Notes under the pieces: generated by a model
What the model was told of the DNA's origin: nothing
What the model saw: only the letters and a program-made list of their open reading frames with translations
Database searches by the model: none
In this document: positions 34,521-48,651 of the stretch, one piece after another
How positions within the stretch are numbered: position 1 is the stretch's first letter
How the letters are laid out: every line of letters starts with the position of its first letter
Source: Gammaproteobacteria bacterium 13_2_20CM_66_19
GTDB lineage: Bacteria > Pseudomonadota > Gammaproteobacteria > Steroidobacterales > Steroidobacteraceae
Direction: 5' to 3'
Assembly: GCA_001914695.1 (NCBI GenBank)
Contig: MNCZ01000099.1
Location: forward strand, 24,833 to 88,832
Length of the DNA stretch: 64,000 nt
Program-made: the position numbers and the translations under genes

Positions 34521-35418
34521 AGCACCCCGGGCCGCGCGGGCGGACTACGTCGGGCGCTTCGCGCCCTCCCCGACCGGATCGCTCCATCTCGGCTCGCTCG
34601 TCGCCGCGGTGGGCAGCTTCGCCGATGCCCGCAGTCGCGGCGGCCGCTGGCTGCTGCGGATGGAGGACCTGGACGCATCAAGGGTGATTCCCGGCTGCGC
34701 CGAGCGCACGCTGCGCATGCTCGAGGCCCTCGGGCTCACCTGGGACGGCGCGGTCGAGTACCAGAGCGCCCGCACGCATCACTACGGCGAGGCCCTCGCC
34801 ACCCTCGAGGCGCTCGGCCTCACCTTCCAGTGCAGTTGCACGCGGGCCGAGCGCAATGCCGACGGCGGTTATCCGGGCACGTGCCGCAACGGACCGCAGA
34901 GCCGGGGAGCCACTGCCACGCGCTTTCGCGTCGATGACAGAACGGTCTGCTTCGAGGACCGCGCGCAGGGGGAGTGCCGCTTCGAGCTGGGCGAGCGCGG
35001 GGACGTCATCATCCGCCGCCGCGACGGGGCGTTCGCCTATCAGCTGGCGGTGGTCGTGGACGATGCGCTGCAGGGGGTGACGGACGTCGTCCGCGGTGCC
35101 GACCTGCTCGACAGCACGCCCTGGCAGATCGCGCTGCAGGGGGCATTGAGGCTGCCCACCCCGCACTACCTCCACCTGCCGCTGGTCACGGAGCCCGGCG
35201 GCGCGAAGCTCGCCAAGGCCCGGCGCTCCGTGGCGCTCGATCCGCACCCCTCAGGCCGGGAGCTGCACGAGGCCCTCAGGCTCCTCAACCAGGGCCCTCC
35301 GGACACGCTCAAGCTCGAGTCACCCAGCCGGGTGCTCGAATGGGCCTGCGCCCACTGGGAACTGGACCGGTTCCACGGCGTGCGGGAAGTCCGCGCCGCC
35401 GCCCCCGGCGCCGACTGA
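34501..35418 (+). CDS. gluQRS: Glutamyl-Q tRNA(Asp) synthetase (start unresolved)
   Basis: DYVGRFAPSPTGSLHLGSLVAAVGSFADARSRGGRWLLRMEDLDASRVIPG...FQCSCTRAERNADGGYPGTCRNG. Homology begins about 34544; no ATG/GTG/TTG/CTG in frame between 34369 and there. Confidence 0.88.
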   Translation, partial: ATTAIARAPRAARADYVGRFAPSPTGSLHLGSLVAAVGSFADARSRGGRWLLRMEDLDASRVIPGCAERTLRMLEALGLTWDGAVEYQSARTHHYGEALATLEALGLTFQCSCTRAERNADGGYPGTCRNGPQSRGATATRFRVDDRTVCFEDRAQGECRFELGERGDVIIRRRDGAFAYQLAVVVDDALQGVTDVVRGADLLDSTPWQIALQGALRLPTPHYLHLPLVTEPGGAKLAKARRSVALDPHPSGRELHEALRLLNQGPPDTLKLESPSRVLEWACAHWELDRFHGVREVRAAAPGAD

Positions 35419-35543
35419 AGCGGAGTCTCCGGAAGCGCGCTCGGCGAGTTGGGTTCGCGGCGCCGCTACCGACGGATGTAATATGGTATGTCGAAACGGC
35501 CCAGCACTAGGGAAGGTGCATAACCCATAGTGAGGGACCTGCG

Positions 35544-35879
35544 ATGAGCGCGCGAATAATTAAGAAGTATCCCAACAGGCGGTTGTACGACACGGTAGAG
35601 AGTCGGTACATCACGCTCGCCGATATCCGCCGGCTGGTGATCGAGCGGGTCGACTTCGTGGTCATCGACAAGAAGACCCAAGGCGACATCACCCGCCCGA
35701 TCCTGCTGCAGGTGATCGCGGAGCAGGAGCATGACGGCGAGCCGCTCATGAGCCGCGATTTCCTCTCACAGGTGATCCGCTCCTACGGCGACGCCATGCG
35801 CAGCACCGTCGGCAGCTACCTGGAGCAGAGCCTGAAGCTGTTTGCGAGCCAGAACGGCGGACGCGGGCCCCCGGGCTGA
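35544..35879 (+). CDS. phaR: Polyhydroxyalkanoate synthesis repressor PhaR
   Basis: RIIKKYPNRRLYDTVESRYITLADIRRLVIERVDFVVIDKKTQGDITRPILLQVIAEQE. Confidence 0.93.
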   Translation: MSARIIKKYPNRRLYDTVESRYITLADIRRLVIERVDFVVIDKKTQGDITRPILLQVIAEQEHDGEPLMSRDFLSQVIRSYGDAMRSTVGSYLEQSLKLFASQNGGRGPPG

Positions 35880-35905
35880 GAGGCAAGCGCGCGGCGCCGC
35901 GGCCG

Positions 35906-37990
35906 TCAGGAGTCGAGGTCGCGCATCGACAGACGGATGCGTCCCTGGCGATCCACCTCGAGAACCTTCACGCGAATCAGATCGCCCTCCTTGAGCTTGT
36001 CGCTCACCCGCTCGACGCGCTCGTTCGAGATCTGCGAGATGTGCACCAGCCCGTCGCGGCCGGGAAGGATGGTCACGAAGGCTCCGAAATCCATGAGCCG
36101 CGCGACCTTGCCCTCGTAGATCTGGCCCACCTCGACGTCGGCGGTGATGAGCTCGATGCGCCGCTGCGCCTCGCGCCCGGCGGCGCCCGAGACCGAAGCG
36201 ATCTTGACCGTGCCGTCGCTCTCGATGTCGATGGTGGTGCCGGTCTCCTCGGTGATCTGGCGGATGACCGCCCCGCCCTTGCCGATGACGTCGCGGATCT
36301 TCTCCTGATCGATCTTGAGCGTGATGATCGACGGGGCCCACTCGGACATCTTGGCGCGCGGCTCGCGGATGACCTTGTTCATCTCATCGAGGATATGCAG
36401 GCGGCCAGCGCGCGCCTGCTCGAGCGCCACGCGCATGATCTCGGGCGTGACGCCTTCGACCTTGATGTCCATCTGCAGCGCCGTCACGCCGTCCCTGGTG
36501 CCGGCGACCTTGAAATCCATGTCGCCGAGGTGATCCTCGTCGCCGAGGATGTCGGTGAGCACCTTATAGCGGCTGCCCTCGAGCACCAGCCCCATGGCAA
36601 CGCCCGCCACCGGCGCCTTGATCGGAACCCCCGCGTCCATGAGCGACAGCGACGTGCCGCACACGCTCGCCATCGAGCTCGAGCCGTTCGACTCCAGGAT
36701 CTCCGACACGACGCGGATCACGTACGGAAAGGCAGTCATGTCCGGCATCACCGCACTGACGCCGCGACGCGCGAGATTGCCGTGCCCGATCTCGCGCCGC
36801 TTCGGGGCTCCCATCATGCCGGTCTCGCCCACCGAGAAGGGCGGGAAGTTGTAGTGCAGCATGAACGGCTCGCGCCGCTCGCCCTCGAGGGCGTCGATGA
36901 TCTGCGCATCGCGGGTGGTGCCGAGCGTGGTCAGCACCAGAGCCTGGGTTTCCCCGCGGGTGAAGAGCGCCGACCCGTGCGTGCGCGGCATCACGCCGAC
37001 CTTGACCGTGATCGGGCGTACGGTGCGCGTGTCGCGCCCGTCGATGCGCGGCTCGCCGTTGAGGATCCGCTGGCGCACGATGCGGCTCTCGAGCCTGAAG
37101 AGCGCGCTCTCGACGGCCTCCTGGGTCCACTTGGGCTGATCCCCTCCGGCGAGCGTCGCGAGGGTCTGGGTCTTGATCTCGGTGAGCCGCGCGTGCCGCT
37201 GCTGCTTCTCGGTGATGGTGTAAGCCTGGGCGAGCGCCGCCTGCGCATGGAGGCTGAGCGCGCTCATGAGCTCGGCGTTTTCCGCCGGCGGCTGCCAGCT
37301 CCAACGCGGCTTGCCCGCTTCCGCGGCGAGCTCCTTGATGACGCGGATGGCGGTCTGCATCTGCTCGTGTCCGAACACGACGGCTCCGAGCATCACTTCC
37401 TCGGACAGCCCCTTCGCCTCCGACTCGACCATCAGCACCGCGTGCGCGGTGCCGGCGACCACCAGATGCAACTGCGATTGCGCGAGCTCCGTCGCGGTCG
37501 GGTTGAGGACATAACGGCCGTCCTTCCACCCGACCCGCGCAGCTCCGATCGGGCCGTTGAACGGAATGCCCGACAGGGCGAGCGCGGCGGATGCGCCGAG
37601 GAGCGCCGGAATGTCGGCATCGATGTCCGGGTCCATCGACAGCACCGTCGCCACCACCTGCACGTCGTTGTAGAACCCGTCCGGAAACAGTGGACGGATG
37701 GGGCGGTCGATGAGGCGCGAGGTCAGCGTCTCCTTCTCGGTCGGCCGGCCCTCGCGCTTGAAGAAGCCGCCCGGGATGCGGCCGGCGGCGTAGGTCTTCT
37801 CGACGTAGTTGACGGTCAGGGGAAAGAAATCGCGCCCCGCGGTCGGGGTCTGCTGTATGCAGGCGGTGACCAGCACGACGGTATCGCCCATGGCGACGCG
37901 CACCGCGCCTTCCGCCTGGCGGGCGATCTCACCCGCGTCGATGGTGACTGAATGCTGACCATATGAGAATGATTTGCTGACGACGCTCAA
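35906..37990 (-). CDS. pnp: Polyribonucleotide nucleotidyltransferase
   Basis: [52 protein letters not shown]...[27 protein letters not shown] and S1 domain. Confidence 0.97.
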   Translation of the reverse strand: MSVVSKSFSYGQHSVTIDAGEIARQAEGAVRVAMGDTVVLVTACIQQTPTAGRDFFPLTVNYVEKTYAAGRIPGGFFKREGRPTEKETLTSRLIDRPIRPLFPDGFYNDVQVVATVLSMDPDIDADIPALLGASAALALSGIPFNGPIGAARVGWKDGRYVLNPTATELAQSQLHLVVAGTAHAVLMVESEAKGLSEEVMLGAVVFGHEQMQTAIRVIKELAAEAGKPRWSWQPPAENAELMSALSLHAQAALAQAYTITEKQQRHARLTEIKTQTLATLAGGDQPKWTQEAVESALFRLESRIVRQRILNGEPRIDGRDTRTVRPITVKVGVMPRTHGSALFTRGETQALVLTTLGTTRDAQIIDALEGERREPFMLHYNFPPFSVGETGMMGAPKRREIGHGNLARRGVSAVMPDMTAFPYVIRVVSEILESNGSSSMASVCGTSLSLMDAGVPIKAPVAGVAMGLVLEGSRYKVLTDILGDEDHLGDMDFKVAGTRDGVTALQMDIKVEGVTPEIMRVALEQARAGRLHILDEMNKVIREPRAKMSEWAPSIITLKIDQEKIRDVIGKGGAVIRQITEETGTTIDIESDGTVKIASVSGAAGREAQRRIELITADVEVGQIYEGKVARLMDFGAFVTILPGRDGLVHISQISNERVERVSDKLKEGDLIRVKVLEVDRQGRIRLSMRDLDS

Positions 37991-38074
37991 GGCTCAATCC
38001 TCGAAAAGTTGGATCTTCGGAAATCTCAAGGGCGAAAACACAAAGGCCGCGCGTTGCCGGCGGCCCTTGAGTTT

Positions 38075-38344
38075 TCAGCGGCGAAGCCCGAGTCGCTCGA
38101 CGAGCTCCTGGTACTTCTGGGGTTGCGTGGCTCTGAGGTAATCGAGGAGCTTGCGCCGCTGGTTCACGAGCTTCACGAGCCCGCGGCGCGAGGCGTGGTC
38201 ACGCTTGTGCGCGGTGAAGTGCTCGCCGAGTCCGTTGATGCGCTCGGAGAGCAGTGCCACCTGAACTTCCGGTGAGCCGGTGTCGGCCGGTCCGCGGCGG
38301 AACTGCGCGAGGATTCCGCCCTTTTTCTCGCTGGTTAAGGCCAT
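38075..38344 (-). CDS. rpsO: 30S ribosomal protein S15
   Basis: [74 protein letters not shown]. Confidence 0.97.
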   Translation of the reverse strand: MALTSEKKGGILAQFRRGPADTGSPEVQVALLSERINGLGEHFTAHKRDHASRRGLVKLVNQRRKLLDYLRATQPQKYQELVERLGLRR

Positions 38345-38457
38345 GGCGCGATCGTCCTAACTAATTGTCTCAAGAGCCCTTTTAGCAAGCGCGGGATTCT
38401 ACCCGCCCGTAGCGTGCCGCTACAAGCCGCACGCGATGCGTTCCGTTACGCGGCCGT

Positions 38458-38490
38458 CCGATGAGCGGCGCAACGGTGTGCGCTCATCGG
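38458..38490. other. Perfect 10-bp inverted repeat CCGATGAGCG-N13-CGCTCATCGG upstream of rpsO
   Basis: Read directly from the sequence; located about 115-145 nt upstream of the rpsO start on its strand. Confidence 0.5.
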
Positions 38491-38744
38491 CGAGCCGCAC
38501 GGGACGACTCACCTGCCATGCGGCGCGAGAATCGCGGGGGCGGCGTGCGATTCCGAAGTGCGCCGCGCCCTGTCCGCGGTTTGCATCAGGCGCCGCTCAC
38601 GACATAATGCGGCCGACAAATCAGCGACTTACGAATCCTGTCTCAGAGCGCACTGCGCTGGCGCGACGTGCATCTACGACTCCCCGGCCGGCGCGTCCGT
38701 AGGATCGCACGCAGTTCTGTCGCGATCCTGAAACGTCTGCCCGC

Positions 38745-40367
38745 ATGAGCGCTGATGCATTGATCGAAGGACTGCCCGATCTCGTCGTCCTGATCCGACG
38801 GGACGGCCTGGTGCTGGAATGCGGCGGAGGACACGGCGTGCCGGGCCTTCGCTGCCGCTTGGATGCGGCCGGCAAGCGGATCGAGAGTCTCTGGCCGGCG
38901 CCCGTCGCGGAGTTCCTGAAGCTGCTCATGCGCCGGTCGCTGGCGCTGCGCACCACGGCGGAAGCGCGCTTGGAGCACGACGGCATCGCCTATGAGGCAC
39001 GCGCCAGCGCCCGGGGTCCGGAGCGCGCGCTGTGCATCATCCGGCAGGCCTCGGCAAGCTCGCGGGACGACTCGCTCGAGGGGAGCGACGAGCGGCCCCG
39101 TCCCCAGCTCGACCGCCGCGGCTTCCTCAGACGTTGCAAGGAGTCGATGGCGATGGCGGCGCTGCGCGAGCGGCCGCTCGCGGTCGCCGTCATCCAGCTC
39201 GACGGCATCAGCGACATCGCGCAGATCATCGCCACCAAGGTCTCCGAGCAGATCATGAGCACGGCGATCCTGCGTCTGCCGGCCAAATCGGACGAGCGGG
39301 ACGGTAAGCCCTGGTGGTACCTCGGGCAGCTGAGCGAGAGCCTGCTCGCGCTGGTGCTCGAGAGTGCGGATCGCGAAGCGATCGGCGAGTGCGTGGCGGG
39401 GTTGTCCGCGAGCCTGCGCGAGCCGATTGCGATCGGCGGCGCGGAGTTCCATCTGACGCCGTACGCGGGCGTCGCCATCCTCGGCCAGGACGCCTCCACG
39501 CCGAAGCTGCTCCTCGATCATGCGCGCGCGGCGGCGACCGAAGCGCGCCGCCGCGGCTCATCCGAAGTGTGCTTCTTCACGGATACGATGCGGCTCGAGT
39601 CGCTGGCGCGCCTCGACATCGCCCGCGAGATGCGCGAGGCGATCGCCAATCGCGACATCCGCCTGCGCTACGTCGGCCGGCACGATCTCGAGACCGGGCG
39701 CCTCACCGCCTGGGTCGGGTACCTGCGCTGGCTGCACCCGCTGCGCGGTGAGATCCGGCCGGCCGAGTTTCTGCGGGTCGCCGAGACGACGGGCCTTGCG
39801 GCGCAGCTGTCCCGGGCCGTCCTCGGTTGCCTCAAGGAGGATTTCGCATCGCTCGCCGCCGCTGCCGACCCGGACGTGCGGGTGTCCTTCGGAGCGCTGC
39901 GCCATCACGTGCTGCACGAGGATTTTGCGGCCGACATCGGCCGCTTCCTGGCGGAAGGGGCGCTGCCGCCCGAGCGGCTCGAGCTGCGCATCGCCGAGCG
40001 CGCGCTCGTCACCCGCGACCCGCTCGACCTTCACGACCTCGCGCGGCTCGGCGCCCGAGTGGTCGTCGATGAGGTCGCCCGCGGCATGGGCTCACTCGAG
40101 CTGCTGGCACGCGCGCCGCTCTGGGGCCTGCAGCTCGATCGCGCCTGGGTCACGGGGCTGCGCCGCGAGACCCAGTCACGCAAGGTGTGCCAGGCCGGCA
40201 TCGCGGTCGCCCAGGCGTTCGGGCTGACTCCGATCGCCAGCGGCGTCGACGATTCCGGGCAGCGCGAAGCGCTCCTGGCGCTCGGCTGCCGCTACGGCAG
40301 CGGCGACCTGTTCCGCGATGCCGCACCTGACATAACAGCGCCCGCGCGCGCGGCCGTCGGAGCCTGA
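38745..40367 (+). CDS. Degenerate GGDEF/EAL domain protein (predicted enzymatically inactive)
   Basis: EAL-domain scaffold (IRLRYVGRHDLETGRLTAWVGYLRWLHPLRGEIRPAEFLRVAETTGLA) with EAL replaced by VGY and DDFGTGYSS replaced by VDEVARGMGS; GGDEF region replaced by GQLSES. Confidence 0.8.
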   Translation: MSADALIEGLPDLVVLIRRDGLVLECGGGHGVPGLRCRLDAAGKRIESLWPAPVAEFLKLLMRRSLALRTTAEARLEHDGIAYEARASARGPERALCIIRQASASSRDDSLEGSDERPRPQLDRRGFLRRCKESMAMAALRERPLAVAVIQLDGISDIAQIIATKVSEQIMSTAILRLPAKSDERDGKPWWYLGQLSESLLALVLESADREAIGECVAGLSASLREPIAIGGAEFHLTPYAGVAILGQDASTPKLLLDHARAAATEARRRGSSEVCFFTDTMRLESLARLDIAREMREAIANRDIRLRYVGRHDLETGRLTAWVGYLRWLHPLRGEIRPAEFLRVAETTGLAAQLSRAVLGCLKEDFASLAAAADPDVRVSFGALRHHVLHEDFAADIGRFLAEGALPPERLELRIAERALVTRDPLDLHDLARLGARVVVDEVARGMGSLELLARAPLWGLQLDRAWVTGLRRETQSRKVCQAGIAVAQAFGLTPIASGVDDSGQREALLALGCRYGSGDLFRDAAPDITAPARAAVGA

Positions 40368-40530
40368 CCGGCCCTCCCGGGCCTCACCGACCCTCTCCCG
40401 GGCCTCACCGGTCGCGCCGCGCTGGAGGCGCGCGTGAGTCTGTCTGTGTCGCGGTCTCGCCGGCGATTTGACAGGCCTCTTATGCGAAGCACGTCACACG
40501 CCGCTGCCGGCGATGCGAGTCCGGTTCCGC

Positions 40531-40546
40531 TGTGACCGGCGTCACT
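40531..40546. promoter_or_regulatory. CRP/Clp-like palindrome TGTGA-CCGGCG-TCACT
   Basis: Matches the CRP consensus TGTGA-N6-TCACA except the last base; 49 bp upstream of the 27-codon ORF. Confidence 0.5.
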
Positions 40547-40594
40547 TCCCGACGACAATGCCGCCCCAAGAAACCCACTAAGAGACTCCGGGAT

Positions 40595-40678
40595 ATGCGA
40601 ACTCTGCGCGCCAGCGCCTCGATACTGATCGCGCTGCTGTCGATGACGGCGCTCGCCGCTGCGGCACCCAACCAGTAA
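40595..40678 (+). CDS. Putative 27-aa signal-peptide-like small protein
   Basis: MRTLRASASILIALLSMTALAAAAPNQ-stop: basic N-region, hydrophobic core, AxA cleavage site, then about 4 residues. Confidence 0.4.
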   Translation: MRTLRASASILIALLSMTALAAAAPNQ

Positions 40679-40757
40679 GCCGACTGTGACGCAGCTCTCG
40701 TAAAGCGGACCGGCAGCAGCAAGCCTGACTTCGGTCAACACATCCGGAACCGCCCCC

Positions 40758-45250
<4,493 letters not shown>

Positions 45251-45254
<4 letters not shown>

Positions 45255-47011
45255 GCGGCACGGTCGCAACGACAGGCGTCGCGATCATCGCCGACGACGA
45301 GGATCTCGGCCGCCTGCTGCTCGCCGAGGCGGTCAGCGCGAGCGGACTCACGCCGCTGGCCTTCGACAACGGCGGGGCCGCACTCGAGGCCGCCCGCTCG
45401 CAGGATGTCGCGATCGTGCTCCTCGACGTCGACATGCCGGGCCTCGACGGCTACTCGGTGTGCCGCCGGCTGCGCTCGGAGCCGCGCTTCGCCACCGTGC
45501 CGATCGTGATGGTGACCGGGCACGAGGACGCCGAGGCCATCGGCCGCGCCTTTGACGCCGGAGCCACGGACTTCATCAGCAAGCCGGTCAACTGGGCCCT
45601 GCTGCCGCGACGCCTCGATTACATCCTGCGCAATGCCGCCGCCGCCGAGCGTATCGAGCGTCTCGCGTACTTCGACCCGCTCACCGGGCTGCCGAACCGC
45701 CAGTGCTGCATCGAGACCGCCGAGCGGCTCGTGCCCGAGGCGGCGCACCTTCAGGAAGCCGTGGCGATCGTGTACCTCGACCTCAACAGCTTCAAGCGGG
45801 TGAACGACACCTTCGGCCACTCGGTGGGAGATGCGGTTCTGCGTAACGTCGCCGGGAAGCTCAGCGGCGTGCTCGAGGGCTTCAGGGCCGAGAACCAGCA
45901 CCTGTCGCTCTCGCGCTTCGGCGGCGACGAGTTCGTGATCCTGCTGCGGCATCCCGCGGCGCGCGCGCGCGCCATCTCGATCGCGGAAGCCTGCGCGGCG
46001 GCGTTCAAGGAGCCGATTCTCTACGAGGGGCTGGAGTTCTACCCGGCGCCCAGCGTCGGGCTCGCCGTCTATCCGGACGACGGCGGCGACGTCGTCACCG
46101 TGCTCAAGCACGCCGACACCGCCATGTACCAGGCCAAGAGCGGCGCCGCCGAGTCGGTTGCCGTCTACACGCCTGCGATGAGCAGCCGGTTGAGCAACTG
46201 GCTCGACCTCGAGGCGCGGCTGCGCCGCGCTGTGGCCGAGGATCGCCTGCGCCTGGTGTATCAGCCCAAATTCCGTCTGCGGGACAATCAACTGGTGGGC
46301 GTCGAAGCGCTGCTGCGCTGGTGCGACTCGGAGTACGGCGATATCCCGCCGACGCGCTTCATCGAGATCGCCGAGGACAGCGGCCTGATCCTCGACATCG
46401 GCAGCTGGGTGGTGCGCGCGGTGTGCAGGCAGCTGCGCGCGTGGCTAGACCGCGGCTTCACCGTGCCGGTGGCCATCAACGTCTCGGGCAAGGACCTGCT
46501 GCATGGCGACCCGGCGCGCGTCATCGCCGAGGAGACGGCGGCGGCCATGATTCCTGCGTCTCTGATCGAGGTGGAGATCACCGAATCGGTGCTGATCAAG
46601 GACTCCGCCGCCGGGCGCACCGCGCTCAAACGGCTGCGCGAGCTCGGCTGCCGGGTCGCGCTCGATGACTTCGGCACCGGCTATTCCTCGCTCGCCTACA
46701 TCACCCGCTTTCCGCCCGACCGCATCAAGATCGACAAGGCGTTCGTGCACGACGTGGACACTGCCGCGGGCAACGCCGCCATCGCCAACGCCATCCTGTC
46801 GCTGGCCGAGAGCCTCGGGGTCACCGTGACGGCCGAGGGGATCGAGCGTCCCGGGCAGCTCGAGTGGCTGCGCTCGCGAGGCTGTCAGGAGGCGCAGGGG
46901 TTTCTCCTCGCGCGTCCGCTTTCGCCCGCGGATCTCGAGCGGCAGTTCCTCGCGCCCGCGAAGCCCACCGCGGAGGCGGAAACGCTTGCGCCGCGCTCGG
47001 GCCGGTTCTAG
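45251..47011 (+). CDS. Response regulator with REC, GGDEF and EAL domains
   Basis: GVAIIADDEDLGRLLLAEA...IVLLDVDMPGLDGYSVCRRL; LSRFGGDEFVILL; YQPKFRLRDNQLVGVEALLRW...VALDDFGTGYSSLAYI...TAEGIE; ATGA overlap with the upstream kinase. Confidence 0.95.
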
Positions 47012-47032
47012 CATCGGGATGAGGTACCTCCG

Positions 47033-47317
47033 ATGCTCAAGACCCTCCTCACCGGCGCCTTCCTGCTCCTCACGCTCATGGCATGCGCCACGGTCGCCCC
47101 CACCCCGGCGCGCGATGTGGCGAGAGCCGCTTCGCTCGCCGCGGCCCCCCGGCGGGACTGCGTTTCCGACACGGCGACCCGGATTCCGGTGAAGGCCGAC
47201 GAGTGCGTTGGATTCGGCCAGACGTACACCCAGAACGACCTCCAGCGCACCGGCCAGCGCGAGCTGGGACCGGCGCTGCGGATGCTCGATCCCTCGCTGA
47301 CCGTGCACGGCCGCTGA
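47033..47317 (+). CDS. Small putative lipoprotein
   Basis: MLKTLLTGAFLLLTLMACATVAPTP: type II signal peptide with LMAC lipobox; 94 aa; no family recognised. Confidence 0.65.
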   Translation: MLKTLLTGAFLLLTLMACATVAPTPARDVARAASLAAAPRRDCVSDTATRIPVKADECVGFGQTYTQNDLQRTGQRELGPALRMLDPSLTVHGR

Positions 47318-47320
47318 GGC

Positions 47321-48202
47321 TCAAATCCCGGGGTTGAGAAGCCGGCGCGGTCGCACCGCGCGCCCGTCCGCCTCTCCGAGACCGAGGAACACGCCGCTGT
47401 CGTCGTACAGGCGCACCCGCGCGGGCGCTTCGGGAACCTGCGCCGGCACGCTCTGCCCCTGGAGGAGCCGGCGCGCCTCGTCCGCTTCGAGGCGCACCGC
47501 GGCGAGATGCGCGAGCGGCCAGTCGGGCGGCAGCAGCGCGGGCCAGGCTCCCCGGGCCCGCACCTCTGCCAGCGACTCGAGCGTCTGCATCGGCTCGGCT
47601 GCGAAAGGCTCGACGTAGAGTCTTCTCAGCGCGCTCACGTGGCCGCAGGTACCGAGAGCCTGCGCCAGGTCCTCGGCCAGCGCGCGAACGTAGGTGCCCT
47701 TCGAGCACAGTATCTCGAGCTCGAGGCCCGCGGTCTCGAGCCTGAGCAGCTCGAGCTCGAACAGCTCCACCTCGCGCGCCGCGCGCTCGACGGTCACCCC
47801 TGAGCGTGCGAGCCGGTAGAGAGGCTGTCCGGCGCGCTTCAGCGCCGAGTACATCGGTGGAGTCTGCTTCTGGCGGCCGCGGAACTGCGCCAGCACCGCC
47901 TCGACCGCGCCGCGCTCGAGCGGCGGCACGGGCGCGCTCGCGGTGACCGCGCCTTCCGCGTCGCCGGTCGCGGTGCGCTCGCCGAGGCTCAGCGTGAAGC
48001 GATAGCGCTTACGGGCGGCGAGGATCTCGCCGGCGATCTTGGTGGCCTCGCCGAGGCAAAGCGGCAGCATGCCGGTGGCGAGCGGGTCGAGGCTTCCGAC
48101 GTGGCCCGCCTTCGGACGCGAGAGGAGCGCCCGAACGCGCTGCAGTGCTGCATTCGACGTGAGGCCCCGCGGCTTGTCGAGCAGCAGGATGCCGCTGGGC
48201 AT
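47321..48202 (-). CDS. truB: tRNA pseudouridine(55) synthase
   Basis: SGILLLDKPRGLTSNAALQRVRALLSRPKAGHVGSLDPLATGMLPLCLGEATKIAGEIL. Confidence 0.96.
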   Translation of the reverse strand: MPSGILLLDKPRGLTSNAALQRVRALLSRPKAGHVGSLDPLATGMLPLCLGEATKIAGEILAARKRYRFTLSLGERTATGDAEGAVTASAPVPPLERGAVEAVLAQFRGRQKQTPPMYSALKRAGQPLYRLARSGVTVERAAREVELFELELLRLETAGLELEILCSKGTYVRALAEDLAQALGTCGHVSALRRLYVEPFAAEPMQTLESLAEVRARGAWPALLPPDWPLAHLAAVRLEADEARRLLQGQSVPAQVPEAPARVRLYDDSGVFLGLGEADGRAVRPRRLLNPGI

Positions 48203-48207
48203 GCGGG

Positions 48208-48651
48208 TCAGGGGTTGCAGCGCCCCGGGGGGCCGGCGCCGGTCTCAGGCGGCCCGGGGTCCGCGCCGGGGGCGGGTTGCGACGCCGTGGCGCCGGCGCC
48301 GGCTGGCGCGCCGGCGACCGCGCGGTTGATGAGGCTCGTGAGGCGCGCCGCGTCCTCGACGCTCTCGTCGAACACGAACTCGAGCCGCGGCGCATAGCGC
48401 AGCGCCAGCCGCCGCCCGAGCTCGCCCCGCAGGAAGCCCGCGGCGTGAGTGAGTCCGCTGCGCACCTCGTGCGGGGTGTGCTGCGAGGCAAAGGGCGTGA
48501 AGAACACGCGCGCCGTGGCCATGTCGGCCGCGATGCTCACCGCCGTGATGGTCACGTTGCCGACGCGCGGATCCTTCAGCTCGCGTGCGATCAGCGTCGC
48601 GAGCGCCCGCTGGATCTCGGACTCCAGCCGTTGGGTGCGGGCCTGCGTCAT
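48208..48651 (-). CDS. rbfA: Ribosome-binding factor A
   Basis: TQRLESEIQRALATLIARELKDPRVGNVTITAVSIAADMATARVFF; ATG at 48651. Confidence 0.94.
   Translation of the reverse strand: MTQARTQRLESEIQRALATLIARELKDPRVGNVTITAVSIAADMATARVFFTPFASQHTPHEVRSGLTHAAGFLRGELGRRLALRYAPRLEFVFDESVEDAARLTSLINRAVAGAPAGAGATASQPAPGADPGPPETGAGPPGRCNP

Noticed and set aside
35880-35905. GCGCGGCGCCGCG symmetry between phaR and pnp
   Set aside because: Possible bidirectional terminator, but too short and GC-biased, without T tracts, to call.
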